Assembly: GCF_017583045.1 (NCBI RefSeq)
Contig: NZ_JAGFBF010000005.1
Coordinates: 620,001-684,000, forward strand
Length of the DNA stretch: 64,000 nucleotides
Direction of reading: 5' to 3'
Origin: Leucobacter tardus
GTDB lineage: Bacteria > Actinomycetota > Actinomycetes > Actinomycetales > Microbacteriaceae
The notes below the pieces were generated by a model, which was given only the letters and a program-made list of their open reading frames with translations, had not been told where the DNA came from and searched no databases. Below, in pieces: positions 15,918-24,059 of this stretch. Position numbers and translations under genes: made by a program. Position 1 is the stretch's first letter, and each line of letters opens with the position of its first letter.

Positions 15918-16850
15918 ATGATCGACCTCAGACAGCTCGAGGCCCTCCGAGCCGTCGACACGGCAGGGTCGGTGGCCGGGGCGGCGCGCGCGCTGTCGTG
16001 GAGTCAACCGACCGTCGACTACCACCTCGCGAACCTCGAACGTCTCATCGGGGCAGCCCTGCTCACCCGGACGTCGCGCGGCAGCACCCTCACGCCGCTC
16101 GGCGGCTTCCTGCTCGAGCGCTCGCTCGAGATCCTCGCTCTGTCGGAGCGCGCGCTCGAGGACGCCCGCAGCTACGCCGTCTCCGGACACGCGCGACTGC
16201 GGTTCGGCACCTTCCCGACCGCGGCCGCTCGGCTGCTCCCCGATGTCGTCCACGCGCTCGGCGACCAGGGCCTCACCCTCGACGTCACGCTCGCCGAGGT
16301 GGCCCCGCTCGTCGCGCACCTCAACCAGAGCGAACTCGACGCCGCGCTGCTCTATTCGGTTCCGGGGTATGAGCTCCCCCTCCGGCCGGGCGTGGAGACG
16401 GTGGAGCTCTGGCAGGATCCGCTGTACCTCGCCCTTCCCGATCAGCACCGGCTGGCGGGACGCGCGGCGATCGATCGCGCCGAACTCGTGAGCCTGGCCG
16501 ACGAGCGCTGGCTTCTCGGGGCGACGCGACAAGACCCCATGGACACCGTCATCATCGACGCGTTCGCCGAAGCCGGACGCACCATCGACGTCTCGATGCG
16601 CACCGACGACTTCTCGGTCATGCTCGGCATGATCGCCGCCGGCATGGTGATCGGCCTGGTCTCCCGACTCGCCCGCGAGTCCGAAGCGCCTGGCGTGTCG
16701 CTCGTTCCGATCGATGACCCGGTGTTCACCCGGACGCTGCTGCTCGCCACACCGCGCGAGGCGAACCCGAGGCTCCCCCCGACGGCGACGCGTCACGTCA
16801 CCGACGCCGTGCAGGGGGCGCTGCGCCGGCTCGCCGCGTCCGAGCGCTGA
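15918..16850 (+). CDS. LysR family transcriptional regulator
   Basis: 310 residues. The N-terminal winged helix-turn-helix is DLRQLEALRAVDTAGSVAGAARALSWSQPTVDYHLANLERLIGAALLTRTSRG. A linker helix and an effector-binding periplasmic-fold domain (from about residue 90) follow. It opens with AGGAGG before the ATG. It diverges from the decarboxylase-permease genes, the classical position for an activator of that operon; a basic amino acid is the plausible inducer. Adjacent downstream, tail to tail, is an unrelated MFS exporter. Confidence 0.92.
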   Translation: MIDLRQLEALRAVDTAGSVAGAARALSWSQPTVDYHLANLERLIGAALLTRTSRGSTLTPLGGFLLERSLEILALSERALEDARSYAVSGHARLRFGTFPTAAARLLPDVVHALGDQGLTLDVTLAEVAPLVAHLNQSELDAALLYSVPGYELPLRPGVETVELWQDPLYLALPDQHRLAGRAAIDRAELVSLADERWLLGATRQDPMDTVIIDAFAEAGRTIDVSMRTDDFSVMLGMIAAGMVIGLVSRLARESEAPGVSLVPIDDPVFTRTLLLATPREANPRLPPTATRHVTDAVQGALRRLAASER

Positions 16851-16852
16851 GA

Positions 16853-18331
16853 TCAGGAGACGCGGCGCGGCTCCTCGCGGATGAAGAACGCCAACACGAT
16901 CGACGCGGTGGCAGCGATCCCGCCCACCATGAACGCCGCGCGCGTTCCCGCCGCGAGCGCGTGCGGGTCGACGGCCTCGGGCGATCCCGCCGCGGTCGTG
17001 GACACCAGGGTCATGATCGTGACGAACAGCGCGGTTCCCGCGGCGCCCCCGACCTGCTGCACCGTCGAGATCGTCGCGCTGCCGTAGGAGGCGAGCTTCG
17101 GAGGCAATGAGCCGAGAGCGACGGAGAAGAGCGGGGTGAACGTGCCGGCCAGTCCGACGCTCAACAGCAGGTGCGTCGCGAGCACCTGCCAGAGCGACGT
17201 CTGGTCGCCCAGCAGCGTCATCGCCCACAGGGCGAGCGCCGTGAGCACCGTTCCGGGGAGCAGCATGGAGCGGGCGCCCCTCGCGTCGACGGCGCGACCC
17301 ACGACCGGGCCGAGCAGACCCATGAGCAACCCGCCGGGCAGCAGCATCAGCCCCGTCTCGAGCGTCGCGTACCCGAGCACGTTCTGCATGTAGATGGGCA
17401 GCAGGATCAGGGTGCCGAACAGGGCGATCGAGCAGAACCCGAAGAGGATCGTCGAGAGCGCGAACGGACGCGTCCGGAAGGTGCGGAGGTCGAGCAGCGC
17501 TCGATCCTCCCGCTGCAGGCGCAGCTGGCGCCAGATGAACAGTGCGAGCGCGGCGGCACCGACGACCACCGGCACCCACGGCGGCACCAGCTCATCGGCG
17601 CTGGCCGCTTCGCCGACCAGGCTCAGGCCGTAGACGAGTCCGCCGAATGCGACGACCGAGAGCACCACCGAGATGAGGTCGATGCGCGCCCGGCGCTGCG
17701 TGCCGACATTGGGCATCCGCACGGTGCCGGCGACGAGGGCGAAGACGGCGATCGGCAGCACGAGGATGAACATCCAACGCCAGGTCAGCCACTGCAGGAT
17801 GAGGCCTGAGATCGTCGGGCCGAGCGCGGGCGCCACCGAGATCACGATCGCGATGCGACCCATGAGCCTGCCGCGCTGACGCTCGGGAACGAGCGTCACG
17901 ACGGTGGTCATGAGCAGCGGCATCATGATCGCCGTGCCGCTCGCCTGCACCGCTCGCGCGATGACGAGCACGCCGAAGCCGGGCGCCATGGCCGCGACCA
18001 GCGTTCCCAGCGTGAACAGCGACATCGCGGTGATGAAGAGGCTCCGCGTCCGGTAGCGCTGAATGAGCATGCCGGTGATCGGGATCACGACGCTCATCGT
18101 GAGCAGGAACACCGTCGTCAGCCACTGCGCCGCGGCGGCTGTGATGTCGAGGTCGGTCATGAGGTGCGGCAGGGCCACACCCATGATCGTCTCGTTGAGG
18201 ATCACGACGAATGCCGAGCCGAGCAGCAACCAGATCGCGAGCTTCTCGGCGGCTCCGAACTGCGGCGGGTCCGATGCTTCAGGCACGTCGATCGGACCGG
18301 TGGACGGCTGCGCGTTGGCGGGGGCAGACAT
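16853..18331 (-). CDS. DHA2-family MFS multidrug exporter (EmrB/QacA type)
   Basis: 492 residues, about 14 membrane helices. Helix 1 is LLLGSAFVVILNETIMGVALP and helix 2-3 carry the AQWLTTVFLLTMSVVIPITGMLIQRYRTR antiporter loop. VISVAPALGPTISGLI is motif C of proton antiporters. It exports hydrophobic or cationic compounds by proton exchange. AGAGGA precedes the ATG at 18331, and a leftward TAGACT box lies 27 bases upstream. Confidence 0.9.
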   Translation of the reverse strand: MSAPANAQPSTGPIDVPEASDPPQFGAAEKLAIWLLLGSAFVVILNETIMGVALPHLMTDLDITAAAAQWLTTVFLLTMSVVIPITGMLIQRYRTRSLFITAMSLFTLGTLVAAMAPGFGVLVIARAVQASGTAIMMPLLMTTVVTLVPERQRGRLMGRIAIVISVAPALGPTISGLILQWLTWRWMFILVLPIAVFALVAGTVRMPNVGTQRRARIDLISVVLSVVAFGGLVYGLSLVGEAASADELVPPWVPVVVGAAALALFIWRQLRLQREDRALLDLRTFRTRPFALSTILFGFCSIALFGTLILLPIYMQNVLGYATLETGLMLLPGGLLMGLLGPVVGRAVDARGARSMLLPGTVLTALALWAMTLLGDQTSLWQVLATHLLLSVGLAGTFTPLFSVALGSLPPKLASYGSATISTVQQVGGAAGTALFVTIMTLVSTTAAGSPEAVDPHALAAGTRAAFMVGGIAATASIVLAFFIREEPRRVS

Positions 18332-18358
18332 GGTGGGGTCCTCTCAGGCAAAGGTTGC

Positions 18359-18391
18359 AGTCTATCCCGATCGGCGTCGCATCGCTAGGCT
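18359..18391. promoter_or_regulatory. Divergent promoters: MFS exporter (-) and small GNAT (+)
   Basis: Leftward TAGACT lies at 18359-18364. Rightward TAGGCT lies at 18386-18391 and ends 6 bases before the ATG at 18398 (leaderless). Confidence 0.55.
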
Positions 18392-18397
18392 GACGGC

Positions 18398-18679
18398 ATG
18401 GCCGCAGACATCGAGTTCACGCACGAACCGGATCAGCATCGCTTCACGGCGGTGCGGGCGAGCGATGGGGCGCACGTCGGCGAAGCGCACTATCGGCTGC
18501 TGGGCGACGACGGGATCGACTTCGATCATACCTGGGTGCCGACCGCATCGCGCGGTCAGGGGATCGCGTCGCGGCTCGTGCACGCCGCGGTCACGAGCGA
18601 TCTGGCGCGCGGCCGCACGATCGCGGCGTCGTGCCCGTTCGTCGCCGCGTACCTCAGGGACCACCCCGACGTGGCGTGA
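18398..18679 (+). CDS. Small GNAT-like acetyltransferase (YjdJ/GtlB type)
   Basis: 93 residues, a minimal GCN5-type fold. The family features are the DGAHVGEAHYRLLGDDGIDFDHTWV strands, the acetyl-CoA loop ASRGQGIASRLVHAAVTSDLA and a C-terminal ASCPFVAAYLRDHPDVA, close to the CSYVxxYxxxHPE motif of this class. The acceptor is unknown. The gene appears leaderless and is followed at 10 bases by a convergent gene. Confidence 0.87.
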   Translation: MAADIEFTHEPDQHRFTAVRASDGAHVGEAHYRLLGDDGIDFDHTWVPTASRGQGIASRLVHAAVTSDLARGRTIAASCPFVAAYLRDHPDVA

Positions 18680-18688
18680 GTCGTCCGC

Positions 18689-19339
18689 TCAGTCGGCGTC
18701 GCGCTTCTTGCCCCACTTGCGCGGCGACTTCCCGCTCTTCGGACTCTGCTGCTGCACGAGCGCGGTGAGATCCCGCTCGATGAGCTGCTGAATGCGGTCG
18801 TCGCGCGCGGCCTGGTACTCCGGGCTCGCTCCTCCGGCGTAGTACGGGTGCGACGCGCGCTCCTTCAACGAGTCGCTGATCTCCGACCACGCCGCCTCGC
18901 TCGCGCGCTCGACGATCCGGGCGACGTACTCCTCGTCCGCAGCCCGATCGCGCAGCGCGCTCGCGATCGTCTCATAGACCTCGCGCCGGTGCCGCAGCGT
19001 GCGGTTATCGTCGTTGCCGTACTCGGAGTCGCTCGAAGCGCTCGACCCGGTGTCGCGGATCTCGCCGAGCATGCGACCGATGTGCTGCGCGTCCTGATCG
19101 CGCTCATCGGCGAGATCGGTCAGGGTGGTGCGCACCATACCGGCGATCTGCTGCTCGTCGTAGTCGACGCCGCGCTTCAACGCGTTCATGATCACGGCGT
19201 TCTTGACGTTCATGCGGACGGCGACGTCGTCGACCAGCAACCCCTGCTCCACGATCTCTTCGACCGGAGCGAGCACGCGGCGGGGCAGGCGACGGGGAGC
19301 GCGGCGCTTGCGGTCGCGCTTGAAGAACCTGCTGAACAC
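18689..19339 (-). CDS. Hypothetical charged helical protein
   Basis: 216 residues, not recognised. A strongly basic N-terminus (FSRFFKRDRKRRAPRRLPRR) precedes a mainly helical, acidic middle with several regular Glu/Asp/Arg helices and an Arg/Lys tail (SPKSGKSPRKWGKKRD). It has no membrane segment and no catalytic motif. The GTG start has GGAGGGAG immediately upstream, and GATAAT on the same strand (19373-19378) is a good -10 box. The basic ends could bind nucleic acid or membrane surface; this is speculation. Confidence 0.65.
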   Translation of the reverse strand: MFSRFFKRDRKRRAPRRLPRRVLAPVEEIVEQGLLVDDVAVRMNVKNAVIMNALKRGVDYDEQQIAGMVRTTLTDLADERDQDAQHIGRMLGEIRDTGSSASSDSEYGNDDNRTLRHRREVYETIASALRDRAADEEYVARIVERASEAAWSEISDSLKERASHPYYAGGASPEYQAARDDRIQQLIERDLTALVQQQSPKSGKSPRKWGKKRDAD

Positions 19340-19444
19340 TGCGCTCCCTCCGTGATGACCTCTGCTCCGTCGATTATCCCCTACCGGACGCTGACCGCGC
19401 ACGTCCCGGTGTGAGAGACTGGCGTCAGCTTCGCGACGGCGGGG

Positions 19445-19485
19445 CGCGGACGAGGGAGCAGTACCCGCTCAGCGACAAGACTGCC
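19445..19485 (+). promoter_or_regulatory. Guanidine-III (ykkC-III) riboswitch
   Basis: The segment reads GCGGACGAGG, then GCAGTACCCGCTCAG, then GACAAGACTGC. These match the conserved blocks of ykkC-III RNAs (GGACGAGG, GUACCCG, UCAG, GACAAGAC). Stem GCAGT (19458-19462) pairs with ACTGC (19480-19484), and GCGG (19446-19449) pairs with CCGC (19465-19468). Both keep pairing while differing in sequence from the actinobacterial example I remember, which is compensatory change. It ends just before GGAAGG (19488-19493) and the GTG at 19500, as expected for translational control by guanidinium. Confidence 0.88.
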
Positions 19486-19499
19486 ACGGAAGGTGCAAC

Positions 19500-19820
19500 G
19501 TGTCGCTCGCCTGGGTGATCCTCATCGTCAGCGGAATGCTCGAGGCCGTCTGGGCCACGGCGCTCGGCGCGTCACGCGGGTTCCGCCGGTTCTGGCCGAG
19601 CCTGATCTTCGTGGTCGCGTTGGCGGCCAGCATGGTCGGACTCGCGGTCGCGATGCTCGAGATCTCCGTCGGCACCGCGTATGCGGTCTGGGTCGGCATC
19701 GGCGCTGTGCTCACCGCGGCCTGGGCGCTCATCACGCGACAGGAACGCGCGACGGTGCTCAAGGTCTGTCTGCTGCTCGGGCTCATCGCCTGCGTCGCCG
19801 GCCTCAAGGTGGTGAGCTGA
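19500..19820 (+). CDS. SMR family transporter, guanidinium exporter subunit (Gdx/SugE type)
   Basis: 106 residues, four membrane helices. The start MSLAWVILIVSGMLEAVWATALGASRGF carries the essential glutamate of helix 1 in the Gdx/SugE context (GxxEVxWA-like). SVGTAYAVWVGIGAV in helix 3 is the subtype signature. It exchanges protons for guanidinium as a dimer in the cytoplasmic membrane. The GTG start follows a guanidine-III riboswitch at 15 bases. The partner gene starts 3 bases downstream, so a heterodimer is likely. Confidence 0.92.
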   Translation: MSLAWVILIVSGMLEAVWATALGASRGFRRFWPSLIFVVALAASMVGLAVAMLEISVGTAYAVWVGIGAVLTAAWALITRQERATVLKVCLLLGLIACVAGLKVVS

Positions 19821-19822
19821 GC

Positions 19823-20323
19823 GTGGCGGCGCGGTCAGAGTCCCGCGCGGCAGGCGGCCGGCACTGGCTCGTCCTGCTCCTGAGCGCCGCGCTCGAGGCG
19901 ACGTGGGCCATCGCGCTCGACGAGTCCCGAGGGTTCACGATTGTCGGCCCCGCGATCGTCTTCGCCATCGCCCTGCCGCTCAGCATGCTCGGCCTCGGCT
20001 ACGCGATGCGGGCGATCCCGGTCAGCGTCTCATACGCCGTCTGGACCGGACTCGGAGCCGCCCTCACCGTGACGGTCTCCATGGCGCTCGGCACCGAACC
20101 GGTGTCAGTGCTGAAGATCGTCTTCCTCGCCGGCATCGTCGGCTGCGTGCTCGGGCTCAAATTCGCGGGCGATGCACCCCCGCGCGATCCCGACGCTCAC
20201 GCTGCGGGCGCTGGACCGACCGGCGACACCCAGATCGCACCGGCCGCCGCGGCACCCAGGGTGACGGGGTCGGACGCGCCGGCGTCTCCCCCGTCGACGG
20301 TGACCTCGACTGTTTCCGAGTAG
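19823..20323 (+). CDS. Second SMR subunit of the paired exporter, with long C-terminal tail
   Basis: 166 residues: a basic N-terminus, four helices from WLVLLLSAALEATWAIALDESRGF (glutamate kept) through VSVSYAVWTGLGAALTV to IVFLAGIVGCVLGLKFAG at about residue 117, then some 50 residues of Ala/Pro/Asp/Thr low complexity. SMR proteins normally end near residue 105-110. The tail is encoded opposite the last 127 bases of the convergent dtxR-type gene, so it may simply be readthrough of a displaced stop. The start GTG 3 bases after the first SMR stop fits a co-translated pair. Confidence 0.88.
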   Translation: MAARSESRAAGGRHWLVLLLSAALEATWAIALDESRGFTIVGPAIVFAIALPLSMLGLGYAMRAIPVSVSYAVWTGLGAALTVTVSMALGTEPVSVLKIVFLAGIVGCVLGLKFAGDAPPRDPDAHAAGAGPTGDTQIAPAAAAPRVTGSDAPASPPSTVTSTVSE

Positions 20324-20901
20324 GGCGCGCTCGGCCCGATGTCGAGCACGGCGTCCACGATGAGTCCGCGACTCGCGAAGTACTGCAGCATCTCGTTGTC
20401 GGCGTCCGAGATCCGTTCGATCCGCACGCGGCTGGGCGCCTCGACCGCTCCCAGGAGCACGGCGTCGGGCCGGCGCACCTCGCCCTCGCGCGTCGGGATG
20501 GGGTCGCCGTGCGGGTCGCGTGTCGGGTACCCGAGTGCGTGGTCGATACGGTTCACCAGCTCGTCGGAGACGGCATGCTCGAGCCGATCCGCCTCGTCGT
20601 GCACCTCATCCCACAGGTAGCCGAGATTCCGCACGAGGTAGGTCTCGAGCAACCGGTGCCGTCTGGTCATCGAGATCGCGTACTCACGACCCTCCGCCGT
20701 CAGCGACACATCGCCGTACCTGGCGTGCCCGATGAGCCCCTGTTCCGCGAGCTTCCGCAGCGCGTCGGAGACCGTCGAGAGCCGCACGCCGGCGCTTTCG
20801 GCGATCGCCGAGTTCGACACCGGGGCGTCGTTCCACTCCTGCAGCCCCCAAATCACTTTGAGGTAGTTCTGCATGCTCGGGGTCAGGGTGTCGACGCTCA
20901 C
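20197..20901 (-). CDS. DtxR/MntR family metal-dependent regulator
   Basis: 234 residues. The winged helix-turn-helix is SNSAIAESAGVRLSTVSDALRKLAEQGLIGHARYGDVSLTAEG. The metal-binding dimerisation domain contains RRHRLLETYLVRNLGYLWDEVHDEADRLEHAVSDELVNRI (His, Glu and Asp ligands). A C-terminal FeoA/SH3-like domain ends in VTLGAAAAGAIWVSPVG. It represses metal uptake genes when bound to Mn or Fe. The GTG start overlaps the pdxR stop (GTGA). The last 42 codons overlap the second SMR gene tail to tail. Metal specificity cannot be read. Confidence 0.9.
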   Translation of the reverse strand: MSVDTLTPSMQNYLKVIWGLQEWNDAPVSNSAIAESAGVRLSTVSDALRKLAEQGLIGHARYGDVSLTAEGREYAISMTRRHRLLETYLVRNLGYLWDEVHDEADRLEHAVSDELVNRIDHALGYPTRDPHGDPIPTREGEVRRPDAVLLGAVEAPSRVRIERISDADNEMLQYFASRGLIVDAVLDIGPSAPYSETVEVTVDGGDAGASDPVTLGAAAAGAIWVSPVGPAPAA

Positions 20902-22370
20902 GAGTCCAGGCTACGGGACTCAGCGTCGAGGAGGGTCCGGAGTTGCTGGATCGCGGCGCGGAACTCCTCCTCATCCGGCCCGCCGGTCCCGAGGACGAGT
21001 CCCGCGCCCGCGGCACCACGGTGATCCTGCCAGTAGTCCCCGAGCGCGGCGACGCCGAGTCCGGAGGGGAATCGCGGCGACGGTGCCGCCGCGCGTGCGA
21101 CGAGACGTCGCTCTGCGCCGGCGTCCGGCGCGCCGGTGAACTCGAGCACCGCATTCAACCCTCCGCTCATCGGGCGGACCCGGATGCCGTCGATGCCGGC
21201 CAGCGTCTCCGAGAGGTCGTCTCGTCTCGCGCTCGTCCGGCGCCGCACGCGGGTGATGTTGCGCCGGAGCTCCCCCGCCGCGAGATAGGCGGCGAGCGCA
21301 ACCTGCACGACGCTCGAGACCGGTGCGCCGAGGTCCGCCCTGATGGGGGCGAGCAGCGCCCTGAGGTTCGCCGGGGCGAGCAAGAAGCCTGCCGACAGGG
21401 CGGGGCTCACGGTGTTCGAGAAGGTCCCGAGGGTGACCACGGATCCGGAGACCGGATCGTCGAGCGCGGCGAGAGCCGGAAGCGGGCTGCCCGAGTACCG
21501 CAGTTCGGAGTCGTAGTCGTCCTCGGCGATGACGACGCCGGTGCGCCCGGCCCACTCCAGGAGCTCGCGCCGGCGCTGCAGCGGCAGCGATCCGCCGGCG
21601 GGGTACTGGTGGCTCGGGGTGACGATGACGACGTCGAGGAGCCCGATCGGAAGGTCGGCGGTGCGCAGACCGTCCTGGTCGACCGGGAGGGGCACGATCC
21701 GCGCGCCGTGCCGCGCGGCGACGCCGCGGAGGGAGGGGTAGCCGGGATCCTCCACTCCGACGACGAGCCCGTGACCGCGGGTCGTTCCGAGCGCGGTGAG
21801 CACCAGCCCGAGCCCCTCGCGTGCGCCGGCCGTGACGAGCACGTCGTCCGCCGAGCGCGCCGTGCCGCGCATGAGCCTGAGATGTTCCGCGATCTCGTGT
21901 CGGAGGCGCGCGTCGCCGTCGGGCGGGGATCCCCCGAGCGGGAGGCTCGCCGCATCGCGCCAGGCGGCTCGCCACGCCGGGCGCATCGTCGCGTCGGAGA
22001 GCGGTGCTCCCGGCGCGAGCGGAGGTCGGAGGCGGGTCGTCGCGGTGTCGCGGCCCGCGGTCTCATCGACCGGTCGTTTGGGCGCCGTCGATCGCCCCAG
22101 ATCGGGATTGACCACGGTACCGCGCCCGTGACCCGCACTGAGGTAGCCCTCGGCGATGAGCTGCTCGTACGCGGCGACGACGACGCCTCGGGCGACGCCG
22201 ACTCGGCGGGCGAGTTCTCGCGTCGGCGGAACGCTCTCGCCGCCGCGGAGCGTATCGCGGTCGATGGCGTCGCGGAGTCCGGCGGCGAGCTGGACGGGAA
22301 GCGTGGTCTCGACGGATCGGTCCAGGTGCAGGGGGATCTCGCTCGGCCCTCCGGCCCCGGTTCTGCGCAC
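20898..22370 (-). CDS. pdxR: MocR/GntR-type PLP-dependent regulator of pyridoxal phosphate synthesis
   Basis: 490 residues. An N-terminal GntR winged helix (ETTLPVQLAAGLRDAIDRDTLRGGESVPPTRELARRVGVARGVVVAAYEQLIAEGYL) is fused to an aminotransferase-fold effector domain (VTAGAREGLGLVL, SHQYPAGGSLP, AEDDYDSELRY, and a Thr/Ser-rich TFSNTVSPALSAGF block). In that block the expected SFSK-type lysine appears to be replaced by Asn (TFSNTVSP), which would prevent normal Schiff-base formation. It diverges from pdxST, the standard arrangement. The start could be GTG 22370 or GTG 22406. Confidence 0.88.
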   Translation of the reverse strand: MRRTGAGGPSEIPLHLDRSVETTLPVQLAAGLRDAIDRDTLRGGESVPPTRELARRVGVARGVVVAAYEQLIAEGYLSAGHGRGTVVNPDLGRSTAPKRPVDETAGRDTATTRLRPPLAPGAPLSDATMRPAWRAAWRDAASLPLGGSPPDGDARLRHEIAEHLRLMRGTARSADDVLVTAGAREGLGLVLTALGTTRGHGLVVGVEDPGYPSLRGVAARHGARIVPLPVDQDGLRTADLPIGLLDVVIVTPSHQYPAGGSLPLQRRRELLEWAGRTGVVIAEDDYDSELRYSGSPLPALAALDDPVSGSVVTLGTFSNTVSPALSAGFLLAPANLRALLAPIRADLGAPVSSVVQVALAAYLAAGELRRNITRVRRRTSARRDDLSETLAGIDGIRVRPMSGGLNAVLEFTGAPDAGAERRLVARAAAPSPRFPSGLGVAALGDYWQDHRGAAGAGLVLGTGGPDEEEFRAAIQQLRTLLDAESRSLDS

Positions 22371-22397
22371 GACAGCATTCTGCCACGTGCGCCGCGC

Positions 22398-22441
22398 GTG
22401 GTTCACTTGAGTTACGCCCGATTGGATCTTGTCGTGGACCA
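22398..22441. promoter_or_regulatory. Candidate PdxR binding region
   Basis: Two related half-site-like sequences lie between pdxR and pdxS: TCAAGTGAACCAC (reverse strand of 22398-22410) and GTGGACCA (22434-22441). Both resemble the AAAGTGGACTA-like sites that I recall for Corynebacterium PdxR. TTGGATC and GGACCAA around 22422-22442 also form an imperfect palindrome. Site assignment is by eye. Confidence 0.4.
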
Positions 22442-22464
22442 AGCTCCTCCGCCAAGCTGATGCC

Positions 22465-23373
22465 ATGACCACTGCACACTCCGTTCCCACGTCCGCCATC
22501 GGTTCGCCCCTCGTCAAGCGCGGCCTCGCCGACATGCTGAAGGGCGGCGTCATCATGGACGTCGTCACGCCCGAGCAAGCCCGTATCGCCGAGGACGCCG
22601 GCGCGGTCGCCGTCATGGCACTGGAGCGCGTCCCGGCCGACATCCGCGCGCAGGGCGGTGTCGCACGCATGAGCGACCCCGATCTCATCGACGGCATCAA
22701 GGCCGCCGTCTCGATCCCGGTCATGGCGAAGGCGCGCATCGGCCACTTCGTCGAGGCGCAGGTGCTCGAGGCCCTGGAGGTCGACTACATCGACGAGTCG
22801 GAGGTCCTCTCCCCCGCCGACTACGTCAACCACATCGACAAGCAGGGGTTCACCGTCCCCTTCGTGTGCGGGGCGACGAACCTCGGCGAAGCGCTCCGCC
22901 GCATCACGGAAGGCGCGGCGATGATCCGCTCCAAGGGCGAGGCGGGCACCGGCGACGTGTCGGAGGCGACGAAGCACATCCGCACCATCCGCGGCGAGAT
23001 CAACCGGTTGCGCACGCTCACCCCCGACGAGCTCTACGTCGCGGCGAAAGAACTGCAGGCCCCCGTCGAACTCGTCCGCGAGGTCGCCGAGACCGGCGCG
23101 CTGCCGGTGGTGCTGTTCACGGCGGGCGGGGTCGCGACTCCCGCCGACGCCGCGATGATGATGCAGCTCGGTGCGGATGGCGTGTTCGTCGGATCGGGCA
23201 TCTTCAAGTCGGGTGCACCCGAACGGCGAGCCGCCGCCATCGTCGCCGCGACGGCCCAGTTCGACGACCCCCGAGCGGTCGCCGATGCGTCGCGCGGACT
23301 CGGCGAGGCGATGGTCGGCATCAACGTGGCCGACCTGCCTGCGCCACACCGTCTCGCGGAGCGCGGCTGGTGA
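22465..23373 (+). CDS. pdxS: Pyridoxal 5'-phosphate synthase lyase subunit
   Basis: 302 residues, full length. PdxS condenses ribose 5-phosphate, glyceraldehyde 3-phosphate and ammonia into PLP on a 12-subunit TIM-barrel ring. Seen: [73 protein letters not shown] and the phosphate loops GEAGTG and [12 protein letters not shown]. The catalytic lysines lie in MAKARIG and [18 protein letters not shown] segments. The stop overlaps the pdxT start by GTGA. MocR regulator divergent. Confidence 0.97.
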   Translation: MTTAHSVPTSAIGSPLVKRGLADMLKGGVIMDVVTPEQARIAEDAGAVAVMALERVPADIRAQGGVARMSDPDLIDGIKAAVSIPVMAKARIGHFVEAQVLEALEVDYIDESEVLSPADYVNHIDKQGFTVPFVCGATNLGEALRRITEGAAMIRSKGEAGTGDVSEATKHIRTIRGEINRLRTLTPDELYVAAKELQAPVELVREVAETGALPVVLFTAGGVATPADAAMMMQLGADGVFVGSGIFKSGAPERRAAAIVAATAQFDDPRAVADASRGLGEAMVGINVADLPAPHRLAERGW

Positions 23374-24059
23374 CACGGCCGCACACCCCCGTCGTCGGCG
23401 TGCTCGCGCTGCAGGGCGGCGTGGCCGAGCACGCGCGGGTCATCGAAGCGCTGGGCGCCAGAGTGACGCTCCTGCGCCGAGCCGCAGAGGTCAGCGGACC
23501 GGACGGGCCGAGAGTCGATGCGCTCGTCCTGCCCGGCGGCGAGTCGGGCGTGATCGACCGGCTCAGCCGCCGACTGGGGCTCGCGGACCCGCTGCGCGAA
23601 ACGATCCGGGCGGGGGTGCCGACGCTCGGCACCTGCGCCGGACTGATCATGCTCGCCGATCGCATCGAGGACCCCGCCCCGGGTCAGCACTCGCTCGGAG
23701 TCCTCGACGTCGCGGTGCGGCGGAATGCGTTCGGCGCGCAGATCGCCTCGCACGAGGCCGAGTTCCGGCTCGATTTCGACGCCTCGCGATCGGGTGATGC
23801 GTCGGCGCCGAGCCTGCGAGGCGCCTTGATCCGAGCCCCCGAGATCGTGGCCGTAGGCCCGGAGGCGCGTCCGCTCGCCCGCTCCGGCAACGCGATCGTC
23901 GGTGCGCAGGCGCGACGGCTGCCGATCACCGGAGTGGCCTTCCACCCCGAGGTGAGCGGCGATCCCACGCTGCATCGGATGCTCCTCGATCAGATCGAGG
24001 CGCGCGGTTCCGTCACGGGACGAAGCGCGTCCCGCTGGCGTCGAACCGCTGTCGCATGA
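23370..24059 (+). CDS. pdxT: Pyridoxal 5'-phosphate synthase glutaminase subunit
   Basis: 229 residues. It hydrolyses glutamine and passes ammonia to PdxS. Seen: [22 protein letters not shown], the LPGGES loop, the nucleophile in [12 protein letters not shown] and the C-terminal His-Glu pair in [11 protein letters not shown]. The GTG start at 23370 overlaps the pdxS stop, ensuring equal synthesis. The final 47 bases overlap the convergent methyltransferase gene. The C-terminal tail (SRWRRTAVA) is basic and longer than usual as a result. Confidence 0.95.
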   Translation: MTRPHTPVVGVLALQGGVAEHARVIEALGARVTLLRRAAEVSGPDGPRVDALVLPGGESGVIDRLSRRLGLADPLRETIRAGVPTLGTCAGLIMLADRIEDPAPGQHSLGVLDVAVRRNAFGAQIASHEAEFRLDFDASRSGDASAPSLRGALIRAPEIVAVGPEARPLARSGNAIVGAQARRLPITGVAFHPEVSGDPTLHRMLLDQIEARGSVTGRSASRWRRTAVA

